DNA of 64,000 nucleotides from Sandaracinus amylolyticus (lineage in GTDB: Bacteria > Myxococcota_A > Polyangia > Polyangiales > Sandaracinaceae): assembly GCF_021631985.1 (NCBI RefSeq), contig NZ_CP070225.1:10292001-10356000 (forward strand), given 5' to 3'. Position numbers and translations under genes: made by a program. Shown piece by piece: positions 16,322 through 25,687 of the stretch. Under the pieces are notes generated by a model that saw only the letters and a list, made by a program, of their open reading frames with translations, ran no database searches and was not told the origin of the DNA. Each line of letters starts with the position of its first letter. Position 1 is the first letter of the stretch.

Positions 16322-17586
16322 CGCGATCGATGCTCGTGCTCGCGACGCTGCTCGTCGCGTCGCGCGCCTCGGCGCAGCAGCCGCTCTCCGAGTTCCTCGA
16401 CGCTGCGTCCTCGTACGAGCCCGCGGTGCGCGCGGCGCGCCACGACGAGGCCGCCGCGCGCAGCCGGATCGACGAGGCGCGTGCTGCGCTGCTTCCCTCG
16501 GTGAGCGCGCTGCTCGGCTACCAGCGCAACGAGGTCGAGGTCCGCACCCAGCGCACCAGCCCCGACGGCTCGGTGCTCACCGCGACGATCCTTCCTTACG
16601 ATCAATTCGACGCCGCGGTGCAGCTCGACGTGCCGCTCGTCGACGTCGCCGCGTGGTCGGCGCTCGACGCGTCGGAGTCCGATGCCGACGGAGCGCACGA
16701 GTCGACGCGCGCCGCGGAGGATCGCGCGCGCGTCGCGGTGATCGTCGCGTGGCATCGCGTGGTCGGCGCACGTGCGGTGGTCGACGCGAGCGCGGAGCGC
16801 CTCCGGGTCGCCGAGCGCGCGAGAGAGGACGTGGGGCGCCGCCACGACGCGGGGGTCGCGCCCGCGCTCGACGTCGCGCGCGCCGACGTCGAGGTCGGGC
16901 TCGCGCGCGAGGCGCACACCAACGCGACGCTCGAGGAGCGCATCGCGGCACAGGCGCTCTTCGCGGCGAGCGGCCTCGAGCCCGACGCGACGCGCGCGAG
17001 CCTCGACGTCGATCTCGCCGCCGAGCGCCCGCTCGACGACTACCGCGCGATGCTCGACGAGATCCCCGCGCTGCGCGCCGCGCGCGAGGCCACGCGCACT
17101 GCGTCGCGCCGTCGCGAGTCGGCGTGGCAGCGCATGCTCCCGGTGCTGCGCGCCTTCGCGCGCGAGCGCTACACGAACGCCGCGGGCTTCCAGCCCGAGT
17201 CGCTGTGGAGCGTCGGCGTCGTCGCCCAGTGGACCTTCGACTTCGCGCGACCCGCCGCGCTCTCCACCGCCGAGCACGAGCTCGCGGCGGCCGAGGCCCG
17301 CGCCGACGCGGTGCGGATCGCGGCGGAGACCGCGGTCGTCGAGGCCTGGAACCGCGTCGAGGCCGGGCGCGCACGGGTCGAGGCCGCGGCCATCGCGCTC
17401 GAGGCGAGCGGGCGCGCGGTGCACGACGCGCGCGAGCGCTACCAGGTCGCGCGTGCGACGCAGCTCGATCTCTTGATCGCGGAGCGCGAGCGCTTCGACG
17501 CGACGGTCGCGCACGCGCTCGCGGTCGCGCAGCTCGCGGGCGCACGCGCCACGCTGCACGCGCTGGTCGGGATCGATCGTCCGTGA
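16318..17586 (+). CDS. TolC-family outer-membrane channel (system 1)
   Basis: A 422-residue outer-membrane efflux protein. The signal peptide MTRSMLVLATLLVASRASAQ is followed by two repeated halves of long helices with beta segments, the TolC layout: LSEFLDAASSYEPAVRAAR, then AAALLPSVSALLGYQ-type strand, then long Ala/Glu/Arg helices, then a second strand set (LWSVGVVAQWTFDF) and helices ending near LHALVGIDRP. It forms the outer-membrane exit duct for the pump. The ATG overlaps the adaptor stop and has GGAG eight bases upstream. Its TGA forms TGATCA with the TGA of the opposite efflux operon, so the two operons meet tail to tail with no untranslated gap. Confidence 0.92.
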   Translation: MTRSMLVLATLLVASRASAQQPLSEFLDAASSYEPAVRAARHDEAAARSRIDEARAALLPSVSALLGYQRNEVEVRTQRTSPDGSVLTATILPYDQFDAAVQLDVPLVDVAAWSALDASESDADGAHESTRAAEDRARVAVIVAWHRVVGARAVVDASAERLRVAERAREDVGRRHDAGVAPALDVARADVEVGLAREAHTNATLEERIAAQALFAASGLEPDATRASLDVDLAAERPLDDYRAMLDEIPALRAAREATRTASRRRESAWQRMLPVLRAFARERYTNAAGFQPESLWSVGVVAQWTFDFARPAALSTAEHELAAAEARADAVRIAAETAVVEAWNRVEAGRARVEAAAIALEASGRAVHDARERYQVARATQLDLLIAERERFDATVAHALAVAQLAGARATLHALVGIDRP

Positions 17587-18651
17587 TCATCGCGGATCGC
17601 GAGCGGTGAGCCCGGCCTCGTGCGGGGTCACCGCCGCTCCGTCGGCGAGATCCTCGCGCCCCCGCGCGACCACCACGTCGTCGCTCCGCAGCTCGCCGAA
17701 CACCTCGATGAGCTCGCCTCGCGGCAGCCCGCGCTCCACGGTGACTCGGCGCGTCGCACCGTCGCGCACCGCGATCACGAAGATCGCCGACGTGCTCTGC
17801 ACCACCGCACGACCGGGGACGAGGAGCGAGGGCTCGTCGCGGCTCACGCGCCACTCGACCTCCGCGTACATGCCGGGCGCGAGCGCGCCGCTCGTGTTCT
17901 CCACGTCGAGCTCGATCGGCATCGTGCGGGTCGCGGGATCCACGGCGTGCGCGGAACGCGCGATGCGGCCGGTGAACGCTCGCCCCGGATGGGCTCGCAC
18001 GCGGAACGCGAGCTCGGAGCCTTCCTCCACGTGGCTCGTCGCGTACTCCGGCACCGCGACGACCAAGCGGAGGCGAGCGACGTCCTCGACGCGCAGCAGC
18101 GGGCGATCGCCGCTGGGCCCGACCAGCGCGCCAGGATGCACCCAGCGCTCGGTCACGATCCCGTCGAACGGCGCGCGCACCACGAGGTAGCTCTCGAGCG
18201 CCGAGAGCGAGCGCGCTTCCGCCGACGTGGCGGCCTCGGATGCCGCCGCGAGCTCGACGTCGTGCCCCGCGACCGCGCCCGGCGTACGCGCCGCAGCGCG
18301 CAGTCGGTCGGCGGTCGCCTGCTGCCCGCGCAGCCGTGCCTCGGCGCCCGCGCGCCGCGCGCGCAGCTCGGGCGCCGCGAGGCGCACCACGATCTCTCCC
18401 TCGCGCACCCGCGATCCGCGATCCACCTCGATGAGATCGACGAACCCTTCGGCGCGCGCGTGGAGGTCGACCCGCTCGAACGCCTCCAGCTCTCCGGGCA
18501 GGGCGATCGTCGTGTCGAGCATCTCGTGGCGCACGCGGACGACCTCGACGCTCGGTGGCGCGCTCGCGGGCTCCTGCGGCGCAGGCGTCTCGTCCGCGCC
18601 GCACCCCGTGAGCAACGCGATCACGAGCATCACGTCCGCTCGGCCCTTCAC
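17587..18651 (-). CDS. RND periplasmic adaptor, lipoprotein (system 2)
   Basis: A 354-residue adaptor. Unlike the adaptor of system 1 it is a lipoprotein: a short signal followed by ALLTGCGADE (Cys in LTGC). A Pro/Ala linker precedes the barrel-sandwich motifs FVDLIEVDRGSRVREGEIVV and FDGIVTERWVHPGALVG, with a shorter coiled-coil hairpin between. A beta-barrel follows (AHAVDPATRTMPIELDV). It starts at a GTG overlapping the permease stop (GTGA) and has GAGGAG upstream. It is the third gene of the operon TolC-permease-adaptor, an order unlike system 1, so the two systems are separate acquisitions or rearranged, not a simple inverted duplication. The substrate is unknown. Confidence 0.92.
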   Translation of the reverse strand: MKGRADVMLVIALLTGCGADETPAPQEPASAPPSVEVVRVRHEMLDTTIALPGELEAFERVDLHARAEGFVDLIEVDRGSRVREGEIVVRLAAPELRARRAGAEARLRGQQATADRLRAAARTPGAVAGHDVELAAASEAATSAEARSLSALESYLVVRAPFDGIVTERWVHPGALVGPSGDRPLLRVEDVARLRLVVAVPEYATSHVEEGSELAFRVRAHPGRAFTGRIARSAHAVDPATRTMPIELDVENTSGALAPGMYAEVEWRVSRDEPSLLVPGRAVVQSTSAIFVIAVRDGATRRVTVERGLPRGELIEVFGELRSDDVVVARGREDLADGAAVTPHEAGLTARDPR

Positions 18652-21600
18652 GGGGTCTCCTCGAGCGCCTCGGGCAAGAGCGACGACGACCCGGTCCTGC
18701 GCGGCGCGATCAGCGCATCGATCGCCGGCAGCGCCACCAGGGTCGCGACGGTGGACGCCGCGAGCCCGCCGATGATCGCGATCCCGAGCGGCGACGACTG
18801 CTCACCGCCGCCTCCCAGCGCGAGCGCCATCGGCAGCATGCCCGCGATCATCGCGAGGCTCGTCATCAGGATCGGGCGCAGCCGCGCCGCTGCTGCGGTG
18901 GTCGCGGCCTCGAGACGATCGAGCCCCTCGGCCCGCCGGTCGCGCGCGAACGTCACGAGCAGCACCGCGTTCGCCACCGAGACGCCGATGCTGGTGATCG
19001 CTCCCATCATCGACTGGATGTTCAGCGTCGTGCCGCTGATCGCGAGCGCGAGCACGACGCCCGCGAGCACGGCGGGCACCGTCGAGAGCACCGCGAGCGG
19101 CTCGCGCACGCTCTGGAACGCCGCGACGAGGAGCAGCAGCACGACGACGACCGCGAGCGCGAGGCCCTCCTCCAGGCTCGCGACCATCGCCTCGACCTGC
19201 TCGATCTGCCCGTGCACCGCGACCGTGAGCCCGCGCGGCGGCTCCCCGGCGCGCGCGAGGGCCCGGCGCACCCGCGCCGCGGCGTCGGCCAGATCGCGCC
19301 CTGCGACGTTCGCCGAGATGCCGATCGTGCGCTGGTTGTCGTAGCGATCGAGCTCGCCCGGCGTCGTCGTCGGGAACACGCTCGCGACGTCGCCGAGCGT
19401 CGTCGGGCGAGCGCTCCCCATGTGCTGGGCGATCGGCAGCGCGAGGAGATCGGCGCTCGCGCGCATCTCGGCCTCGGGCACCCGGAGCGCGACGCGATAG
19501 GGCTGACCGCTCGCGGGATCGGTCCAGAAGATCGGCGTCGTGAGCACGCTCGACGAGGTCGCGGCCACCACCGCGCGCGCCACGCTCTCGGTGGTCACGC
19601 CCTGCTGTCCCGTGCGCTCGCGATCGATGTCCACCCGCACCGCCGGGTAGTCGAGCGCGAGCGGGATCTGCACGTCCACCAGCGCCTCGTCGCGCGCGAG
19701 CTCGGCCTCGATCCGCTCGGCGTGTGCGCGCACCGCGCGCAGATCGCGCCCGGTGACCGTCACGAGGACGGGGGTCGGCGCCCCGAAGCTCATCACCTGC
19801 GAGACCACGTCGCCTGCTTCGAACGAGACGCGCACGCCCGGCAGCTCGTCCGCGAAGCGCCGCCGCAGCCGGGCCTGCAGCTCGGGAAGCCGCGGCTCGC
19901 GTGCCCCGCCGAGCGCGACGAGGAGCGTCGCTTCGTGCGGGCCTGCGTTGAAGACGTAGACCGCGTTGACCGGGAAGGTCCACTGAGGGCTCCCGATGTT
20001 CGCGAGCGCGATGCGCACGCCGCGCCCGGCCGCCTCCTCGCGGACCATGCGCTCGACCTCGCGCACGATCTCGGTGGTGCGCTCCACGCGCGTTCCCGCG
20101 GGCGCACGGATGCGGAGCTGCATCTGTCCGGCGTCGACTCGCGGGAAGAGCTCGGTGCCGAGCCGCGGCGCGAGCCCCGCGATGACCGCGATCGCGATCA
20201 CCAGGTACACCGGTGCGACGAGCCAGCGCCAGCGCACCACGCTCGCGATGCCGCGCCGGTATCTCTCTCTCGCGCGATCGAAGCGCCCGGACCGCCGGGG
20301 CGCGCGCACGAGCCACACCGAGAGCACCGGCACCACGGCGGTCGAGACGAGGTACGACGCGATCATCGCGAGCCCGACCGCGAGCGCGAGCGGCGGGAAG
20401 AGCGACGCCGCGACGCCGGTCACGAAGAACACCGGAATGAACACCGCGAGCACGCAGAGCATCGCGAGCAGGCGCGGCAGCGTCACCTCGCGCATCGCGT
20501 CGACGACGGCGCGGCGCGGCTCCTCCCCGCGGCCGAGATGGGTGTGGACGTTCTCGATCGCGACGGTCGCCTCGTCGACCAGGATGCCGACCGAGAGCGC
20601 GAGGCCGCTGAGCGTCATCACGTTCACCGTCTGCCCGGTGAGCCGCAGCGCGACCACCGCCGCGAGCACCGAGGTCGGGATCGTGAGCACGACGATCAGC
20701 GCCGAGCGCCAGTCGCGCAGGAAGAGCAGCACCATCAGCGACGCCAGCAGCGCGCCGAGCAGTCCTTCCTCGACGAGCCCGACGATCGCGTGCTGGACGT
20801 AGGAGGACTGATCGAACTCGAGCTCGATCCGCACGTCGTCCGGCACCAGCGCTCGCATCCGAGGCAGCGCGTCGCGCACCGTGCGCACCACGTCGAGCGT
20901 CGACGCATCCGCGCGCTTGGTGACCGGCATGTACACGGTGCTCCGCCCGTCGACGAGCGCGACGTTGGAGACCACGTCGGCGCCGTCCTCGATCCGCGCG
21001 ACGTCGCGGACGAACACGGTCGGCCCGCTGCCGGTGCGCACCGGCACGTCCGCGAGATCCGCGGGCCGGGCCACCATCGCGCTGGTCTCGACGATGTTCG
21101 TGAGATCGCCGACCCGCAGATTGCCCGCGGGCACCGTCGGGTTCGCGCGCGCGACCGCGAGCGCGACGTCGTCCGCCGAGAGCCCGTAGGCGCGCATGCG
21201 CTCGGGATCGAGATACCCGACGATCGTCCGCACGCGTCCGCCCGACGGCGGCGGCGCCGACACCCCGGGCAACGTCGCGAGGAGCGGCCGCACCTGGTTG
21301 AGCGCGAGATCCTGGACCTCGGCCTCGCTCCGGCCCTCGCTCGAGAACACGAGCTGTCCGACCGGGATCGAGCCCGCGTCGAAGCGGACCATGAAGGGCG
21401 GCAGCGTCCCCGGCGGCATGAACGAGATCGCGCGGAACGCCATCGCCGTCACCTGCGCCATCGCCTGCGCGACGTCGGTGCCGGGGTGGAAGGCGATCTC
21501 GATGACGCCCATCCCCTGGATGGACTGCGACTCGACGTGCTCGACGCCCGCGACGTAGAGGAAGTGGTACTCGTAGTAGCTGACGAGCTGTCCCTCCATC

Positions 21601-21773
21601 TGCGTCGGCGTCATGCCCGCATAGGGCTGGACCACGTAGATCACCGGGACGTTCAGCGTCGGGAAGATGTCTGCCGGCGCGCGCCGCACCGCGAGCGCGG
21701 CACCGACGAGGATCGCGATCATCGCGACGAGCACGGTGTACGGTCGCTTCAGCGCGACGAGGACGATCGGCAC
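18648..21773 (-). CDS. RND efflux permease, AcrB-like (system 2)
   Basis: A 1,041-residue permease. It begins (M)PIVLVALKRPYTVLVAMIA, then RRAPADIFPTLNVPVIYVV, the RND opening. The relay helix carries Asp400-Glu401 (GILVDEATVAIENV), where system 1 has Asp-Asp; Glu at the second position is unusual. Later segments such as GTELFPRVDAGQMQLRIRAP and the last helices (ATLVALPAIDALI) are complete, so the pump is full length. The start is a GTG one base after the TolC stop, with GGGGAGG eight bases upstream. The frame is open further upstream but has no ribosome site there. Compared with system 1 the porter-domain sequence is well diverged, so its substrates probably differ. Confidence 0.92.
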   Translation of the reverse strand: MPIVLVALKRPYTVLVAMIAILVGAALAVRRAPADIFPTLNVPVIYVVQPYAGMTPTQMEGQLVSYYEYHFLYVAGVEHVESQSIQGMGVIEIAFHPGTDVAQAMAQVTAMAFRAISFMPPGTLPPFMVRFDAGSIPVGQLVFSSEGRSEAEVQDLALNQVRPLLATLPGVSAPPPSGGRVRTIVGYLDPERMRAYGLSADDVALAVARANPTVPAGNLRVGDLTNIVETSAMVARPADLADVPVRTGSGPTVFVRDVARIEDGADVVSNVALVDGRSTVYMPVTKRADASTLDVVRTVRDALPRMRALVPDDVRIELEFDQSSYVQHAIVGLVEEGLLGALLASLMVLLFLRDWRSALIVVLTIPTSVLAAVVALRLTGQTVNVMTLSGLALSVGILVDEATVAIENVHTHLGRGEEPRRAVVDAMREVTLPRLLAMLCVLAVFIPVFFVTGVAASLFPPLALAVGLAMIASYLVSTAVVPVLSVWLVRAPRRSGRFDRARERYRRGIASVVRWRWLVAPVYLVIAIAVIAGLAPRLGTELFPRVDAGQMQLRIRAPAGTRVERTTEIVREVERMVREEAAGRGVRIALANIGSPQWTFPVNAVYVFNAGPHEATLLVALGGAREPRLPELQARLRRRFADELPGVRVSFEAGDVVSQVMSFGAPTPVLVTVTGRDLRAVRAHAERIEAELARDEALVDVQIPLALDYPAVRVDIDRERTGQQGVTTESVARAVVAATSSSVLTTPIFWTDPASGQPYRVALRVPEAEMRASADLLALPIAQHMGSARPTTLGDVASVFPTTTPGELDRYDNQRTIGISANVAGRDLADAAARVRRALARAGEPPRGLTVAVHGQIEQVEAMVASLEEGLALAVVVVLLLLVAAFQSVREPLAVLSTVPAVLAGVVLALAISGTTLNIQSMMGAITSIGVSVANAVLLVTFARDRRAEGLDRLEAATTAAAARLRPILMTSLAMIAGMLPMALALGGGGEQSSPLGIAIIGGLAASTVATLVALPAIDALIAPRRTGSSSLLPEALEETP

Positions 21774-21774
21774 C

Positions 21775-23169
21775 TCAGTCCTCCCCGCGGGCGCGGAACG
21801 CGTCGAGGTCTCCCGCGGCGAACGCGAGGTCGTAGCTCGCACGGAGCACCTCGGCGCGCGCCGTGACCTCCTCGAGCTGCGCCTCCGCGAGCGCTCGCTG
21901 CGCGTCGACCACGTCGAGCATCGTCGTCAGCCCCGCCTCGAAGCGCGCGACGGCCTGGGTCAGCGCGACCTCGTACGACGCGACGACCGCGCGCGCCGCG
22001 GTCGCGATCCCGCGCGCTCCCTCGAGCCGCGCGTCGGCCTGCGCGCTCAGCGCACGGAGCTCGAGCACCTGCGCCTCGAGCGCGGCGTCCGCCTCCTCCA
22101 CCCGCGCGTCGGCTTGCTCGAGCCGGGCATCGAGCAGCGGGAGATCGAGCAGCGAGTACGAGAGCACGAAACCGACCGCCCAGTTGGGCACGTTGGGCAG
22201 GAGACCCGCGGCGTCGCCGAGGTCCGATGCGCGGCTGGGTGCGTCGATGCCGCTCCCGCGCGCCCACAGCGCCGCGACGAGCTCGATGCGCGGGACGTAC
22301 GCGAGCACCTGGCTCCGGCGCACGAGACGCGCGGCTTCGAGCTCGGATCGCCGCGCGCGCTCCAGCGCGTGCATCCCGTGCTGCGCCGTGCGCCGCGAGA
22401 CGACGAGATCATCGAGCACCGACGCGTCGACCTCGACGTCGAGGCCGGGATCCCCGAGCTCCGCGGACAGCGCGGCGCGAGCCACGAGCTCTGCCTGCGC
22501 TGCGCGCGCCTCGAGCGCCGATGCTGCGGCCTGCTCGGCGCGTGCCCTCGCCGCGTCGGCGCCAGGTCGCAGCTCCTGTTCCACCAGCGCGTCGGTCACG
22601 CGCACCAACGTCGCCGCTCGCTCGAGCCACGCCGCGACCGCGAGTCGCTGCGCCTGCGCCGCGACGACGTCGACGTAGGCCCGAGCGACCCGCGCCGCGA
22701 TCTCCAGGCGCGTCGCATCGGCGTCCGAGGCCCGCGCATCGAGGTCCGCCAGCGCGGCATCGCGCTCGCCCTCGCGCCGCGGGAACGCGCCCACGTCGAA
22801 CGATGCCGCGCCACCGATCCCGCTGCCCCAGACGCCTTCGTCGAACTGCACCTCCTGAGGCGGTCCCGACAGGCCGGGGATCGAAGGCAGCGCCAGCACC
22901 GTGCCGGGCACCACGTTCCCGGTCGCGCGCTGCAGGGCGAGGGACACGTCGATCCGCGGCCAGAGCGCGCTCTCCGCGATCCGCACGCCCGCGCGCGCGG
23001 CACGCTCGGACGCGACGGCGCGTCGTGCCGCCGGGTGGGCCGTGATCGCCAGCTCGACGGCCTCGGGCAGCGAGAGCGTTCGGCGCTGCGCCGCGGCGGG
23101 TGCTGCGACGGCGAGCACGATGGTGATCGCCAGCCCCCAGCGAGCGACGTAGATCGGTCGGTCGCCCAC
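21775..23169 (-). CDS. TolC-family outer-membrane channel (system 2)
   Basis: A 464-residue TolC-family protein and the first gene of system 2. The start chosen is a GTG at 23169, giving a signal peptide (WGLAITIVLAVAAPAAAQ, cut after AAAQ). The ribosome site is weak and other GTG starts are possible. The mature part opens with RTLSLPEAVELAITAHP, the usual first helix, then RAGVRIAESALWPRIDVSLAL. Repeated long helices follow, including DAALEAQVLELRALSAQ, ending with ALTQAVARFEAGLTTMLDVV. It is followed one base later by the permease. AraC-type regulation is suggested by the gene 119 bases upstream on the same strand. Confidence 0.9.
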   Translation of the reverse strand: MGDRPIYVARWGLAITIVLAVAAPAAAQRRTLSLPEAVELAITAHPAARRAVASERAARAGVRIAESALWPRIDVSLALQRATGNVVPGTVLALPSIPGLSGPPQEVQFDEGVWGSGIGGAASFDVGAFPRREGERDAALADLDARASDADATRLEIAARVARAYVDVVAAQAQRLAVAAWLERAATLVRVTDALVEQELRPGADAARARAEQAAASALEARAAQAELVARAALSAELGDPGLDVEVDASVLDDLVVSRRTAQHGMHALERARRSELEAARLVRRSQVLAYVPRIELVAALWARGSGIDAPSRASDLGDAAGLLPNVPNWAVGFVLSYSLLDLPLLDARLEQADARVEEADAALEAQVLELRALSAQADARLEGARGIATAARAVVASYEVALTQAVARFEAGLTTMLDVVDAQRALAEAQLEEVTARAEVLRASYDLAFAAGDLDAFRARGED

Positions 23170-23288
23170 GCGGTCGACTGGAGTCCCCACCCCGCGGCGA
23201 ATTACGGCCACGATGAGGAAGCTCAAGGCCTCGACCGCGACCCGCTGCGAGGGGACGCCGTCGGCACCTCGCCGGGCTCGGGCGTGGG

Positions 23289-24251
23289 CTAGAACGGCAG
23301 GATCGACTTCGCGATCGATCGGCCTCGGCGCGAGGTCGGCGGCTCGCTCCCGCCCTCGCTGCGCGCGCGGCGCCACGCGCCGGGGGTGAGCTCGTGCGCG
23401 CGCCGGAACTGCCGGATGAAGTGGTTCGTCGAGCGGTACCCGATCCGCTCGGCGACGATCGCGACGTCCTCGTCGGTGTCACGCAGCCGCCGCCGCGCCT
23501 CTTCCATGCGGCGCTCGGTGATCCACTCCACCACCGTGAGCCCGGTCTGCGATCGCACCACGTGCGTCACGTGCGCCGGCGAGCGCCCCACCGCGCGCGC
23601 CACCGTCGCGAGCGAGATCGACTCGGCGTAGCGCGCGTCGATCACCGCGAGCACTTCCTCGACGAGCGGCGAGAGCGCGGACGGAGTCTCCGCGGGCGCA
23701 ACCATCCGCAGCACCTCGACGAGCAGCAGCTGCAGGTGTGCGCGCGCCGCCTCGCGATGCGCGAGCGCGCCGCCGTCGAGCTCGCGCGCGAGATCGCGGA
23801 TCGTCCGCTCGATCACGTCGCGACGCGTGCAGTGCACCGGCGCACGTCGCGAGGTGATGTCGCAGCTCCGCAGGAAGCCGACCCAGCGCGGGCGTCCGCC
23901 CGCGTTGCCGAAATAACCGGGCCCGTCCTGCGCGCCGAGCGCGTCGGTCGTGAACTCGACCACCCACGCCTCGTAGCCCTCGAGCGGCGTGGGATCGTGG
24001 GGCTCGCCCGGGAAGAGCAGGTGAAGGTCGCCCGCGCGCAGCTCGAGCTCCCCGTCTCCGGTGCGCACCCGGCACACGCCGCGCGCCGCGTAGACCATCA
24101 CGAAGAAGCGATGCGCGTGCGGCCCTGCGTGGTGCACGACGCGCGATCCGTCGCAGCGGAACACGCGGATCGGGAGCCCGCTCTCGGTCGCGGGGAGCGA
24201 GACCGTGGGAACGCGGGCGCGGACGGTGCGGGCGCGGACTGCGACGCTCAC
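23289..24251 (-). CDS. AraC-family transcriptional regulator
   Basis: A 320-residue regulator. The N-terminal half (residues 30-140) is a cupin-like sensing domain: HHAGPHAHRFFVMVYAARG, then ELRAGDLHLLFPGEPHD. The C-terminal part has two helix-turn-helix units: SLATVARAVGRSPAHVTHVV and VAIVAERIGYRSTNHFIRQF, the second matching the AraC family signature. It reads into the system-2 efflux operon (119 bases, same strand), so a local regulator of that pump is the likely role; the inducer is unknown. The start is a GTG at 24251 with no strong site. It is divergent from the beta-helix lipoprotein across 158 bases. Confidence 0.88.
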   Translation of the reverse strand: MSVAVRARTVRARVPTVSLPATESGLPIRVFRCDGSRVVHHAGPHAHRFFVMVYAARGVCRVRTGDGELELRAGDLHLLFPGEPHDPTPLEGYEAWVVEFTTDALGAQDGPGYFGNAGGRPRWVGFLRSCDITSRRAPVHCTRRDVIERTIRDLARELDGGALAHREAARAHLQLLLVEVLRMVAPAETPSALSPLVEEVLAVIDARYAESISLATVARAVGRSPAHVTHVVRSQTGLTVVEWITERRMEEARRRLRDTDEDVAIVAERIGYRSTNHFIRQFRRAHELTPGAWRRARSEGGSEPPTSRRGRSIAKSILPF

Positions 24252-24409
24252 GAAGCCTGAGTGCTACCACGCGGGGCCGCGCTGCCAACTCGGCACTGCC
24301 ACGAGCGACGGGTCACGAAGCGCGAGGATCCCACCGGCTCGACGTGGCGAGCGACCTCGCGCCGGTGGCGGGCGTTGAGCCCGCGCGCGCCGCACCGAGA
24401 TCCGTTCGC

Positions 24410-25684
24410 ATGCCCACGCTGCGATCGCACGCTCCATCGTGCTGCATCCTCGCGTCGCTCCTCGCGCTCGGCTGCGAGGCCGGCGACCCCGGCGTGAGCC
24501 ACGAGGAGTCGCGGCGGCGATGGCGTCACGACAGCGGAGCCGGCGCCGTGGACGCGGGCCCGCCTCCGATCGACGCCGGCCGCGACGCGGGCATCGATGC
24601 GGGCCGCGACGCCGCGGTCACGCCGATCGACGCGGGCATCGATGCTGGCCGCGACGCCGGTCGCGATGCCGCGACCACGCCGATCGACGCCGCGATCGCC
24701 GACGCCGCGCGCGACGCCGCGACCGACGGCGGCGGGCTCGCTTGTCCGTGCGCGCGTCGCGAGCTGGGCGCGCTTCCGTCCGAGCTCGCCGCGCTCGCTT
24801 GGCCCGAGCTCCCGGTGACCACTTCGGTCATCGACGTCTCCACCGATGCCGAGCTGCGCACCGCGCTCGACCTCCGCTCGAACGTGACCGTGCGCGTCCA
24901 CGGCGCGCACGCGGGCACCTACACGATCCGCGGCTCGAACGTCGAGCTGCGCCTCGATCCCGACGCCTCGATCGAGTCGCTCCTGATCGCGTGGAGCCAG
25001 CGCCGCATCCGCATCGTCGGCGGCACCTACGACACGATCCAGATCTGGCTGCCGATCGACTTCAACACGTCGCCGCAGGTGCCGCAGGAGCACCTGATGG
25101 TCAGCGACGTGTCGATCGAGTGCGTGACCGTGCGCTCGTCCGACACCGCGTTCTTCCTCCACGGTCGTCGCATCGCGATCCTCGGCGCCGACGTGAGCGC
25201 CGCGCGCTACTCGCTCTTCACCGGCCTCATCGCCCCGCTGCAGACCGAGGACGTGATCATCGCGCACAGCGTCCTGCGATCGGCAGGTCCGGAGGCGACG
25301 CTCCGCTTCCACCAAGCGCTCCGTGGCGTCGTCGCGCACACGACGCTCACGAACCCCGGCAAGCACAACTGGCGCGTGCACGGCGTCTCGGGGCGCATGT
25401 ACCTCGGTGACAGCACGCTCGTCGGCACCGGGATCATGCTCGGCAACGAGCCCGGCGACGCGATCGACCGCGCGTGGGTCGTCCGCAGCACGATCCACTA
25501 CAGCGGGATCAACGGCCCGATCGTCGTGAGCCCCACGACGATCACGGGCCTGACCCTCACCGACAACGTCGTCTACACCGACACGCCGCTCTTCCTGCCG
25601 CCCCCGCCCTCGTCGTGGGTGATCACCGACAACACGGTGCTCCCCTACGAGCCGCCTCCGGGATCGGTCGAGGTCTGTCGCTGA
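24410..25684 (+). CDS. lipoprotein with parallel beta-helix domain
   Basis: A 424-residue lipoprotein. The signal segment CCILASLLALGCEAG places the lipidated Cys about 22 residues in. A linker made of three 19-residue repeats of the type IDAGRDAG follows (bases 24569-24739), then a Cys pair (CPCARR). The last 300 residues consist of short regular strands with the pattern VTVRVHGAHAGTYTI, VELRLDPDASI and RIRIVGGTYDTI, typical of a right-handed parallel beta helix as in surface carbohydrate-active proteins or adhesins. Catalytic residues are not identifiable. The ATG at 24410 is preferred because it opens the signal directly. Confidence 0.82.
   Translation: MPTLRSHAPSCCILASLLALGCEAGDPGVSHEESRRRWRHDSGAGAVDAGPPPIDAGRDAGIDAGRDAAVTPIDAGIDAGRDAGRDAATTPIDAAIADAARDAATDGGGLACPCARRELGALPSELAALAWPELPVTTSVIDVSTDAELRTALDLRSNVTVRVHGAHAGTYTIRGSNVELRLDPDASIESLLIAWSQRRIRIVGGTYDTIQIWLPIDFNTSPQVPQEHLMVSDVSIECVTVRSSDTAFFLHGRRIAILGADVSAARYSLFTGLIAPLQTEDVIIAHSVLRSAGPEATLRFHQALRGVVAHTTLTNPGKHNWRVHGVSGRMYLGDSTLVGTGIMLGNEPGDAIDRAWVVRSTIHYSGINGPIVVSPTTITGLTLTDNVVYTDTPLFLPPPPSSWVITDNTVLPYEPPPGSVEVCR
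24569..24739 (+). repeat. three tandem 57-base repeats inside the lipoprotein linker
   Basis: Three in-frame units of exactly 57 bases begin at 24569, 24626 and 24683. Each starts ATCGACGC and encodes 19 residues starting Ile-Asp-Ala; the third is more diverged. The unit reads IDAGRDAGIDAGRDAAVTP in copy 1 and IDAGIDAGRDAGRDAATTP in copy 2. Unit number could vary between strains by slippage and change the length of the surface linker. Confidence 0.85.
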
Positions 25685-25687
25685 GAG

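Noticed and set aside
19212-21866. An 884-residue plus-strand open frame over the second RND permease
   Set aside because: Shadow of the permease; His/Arg/Asp-rich without hydrophobic segments.
17587-23169. RND system 2 as an inverted duplicate of system 1
   Set aside because: Gene order, adaptor anchoring and permease sequence differ too much.
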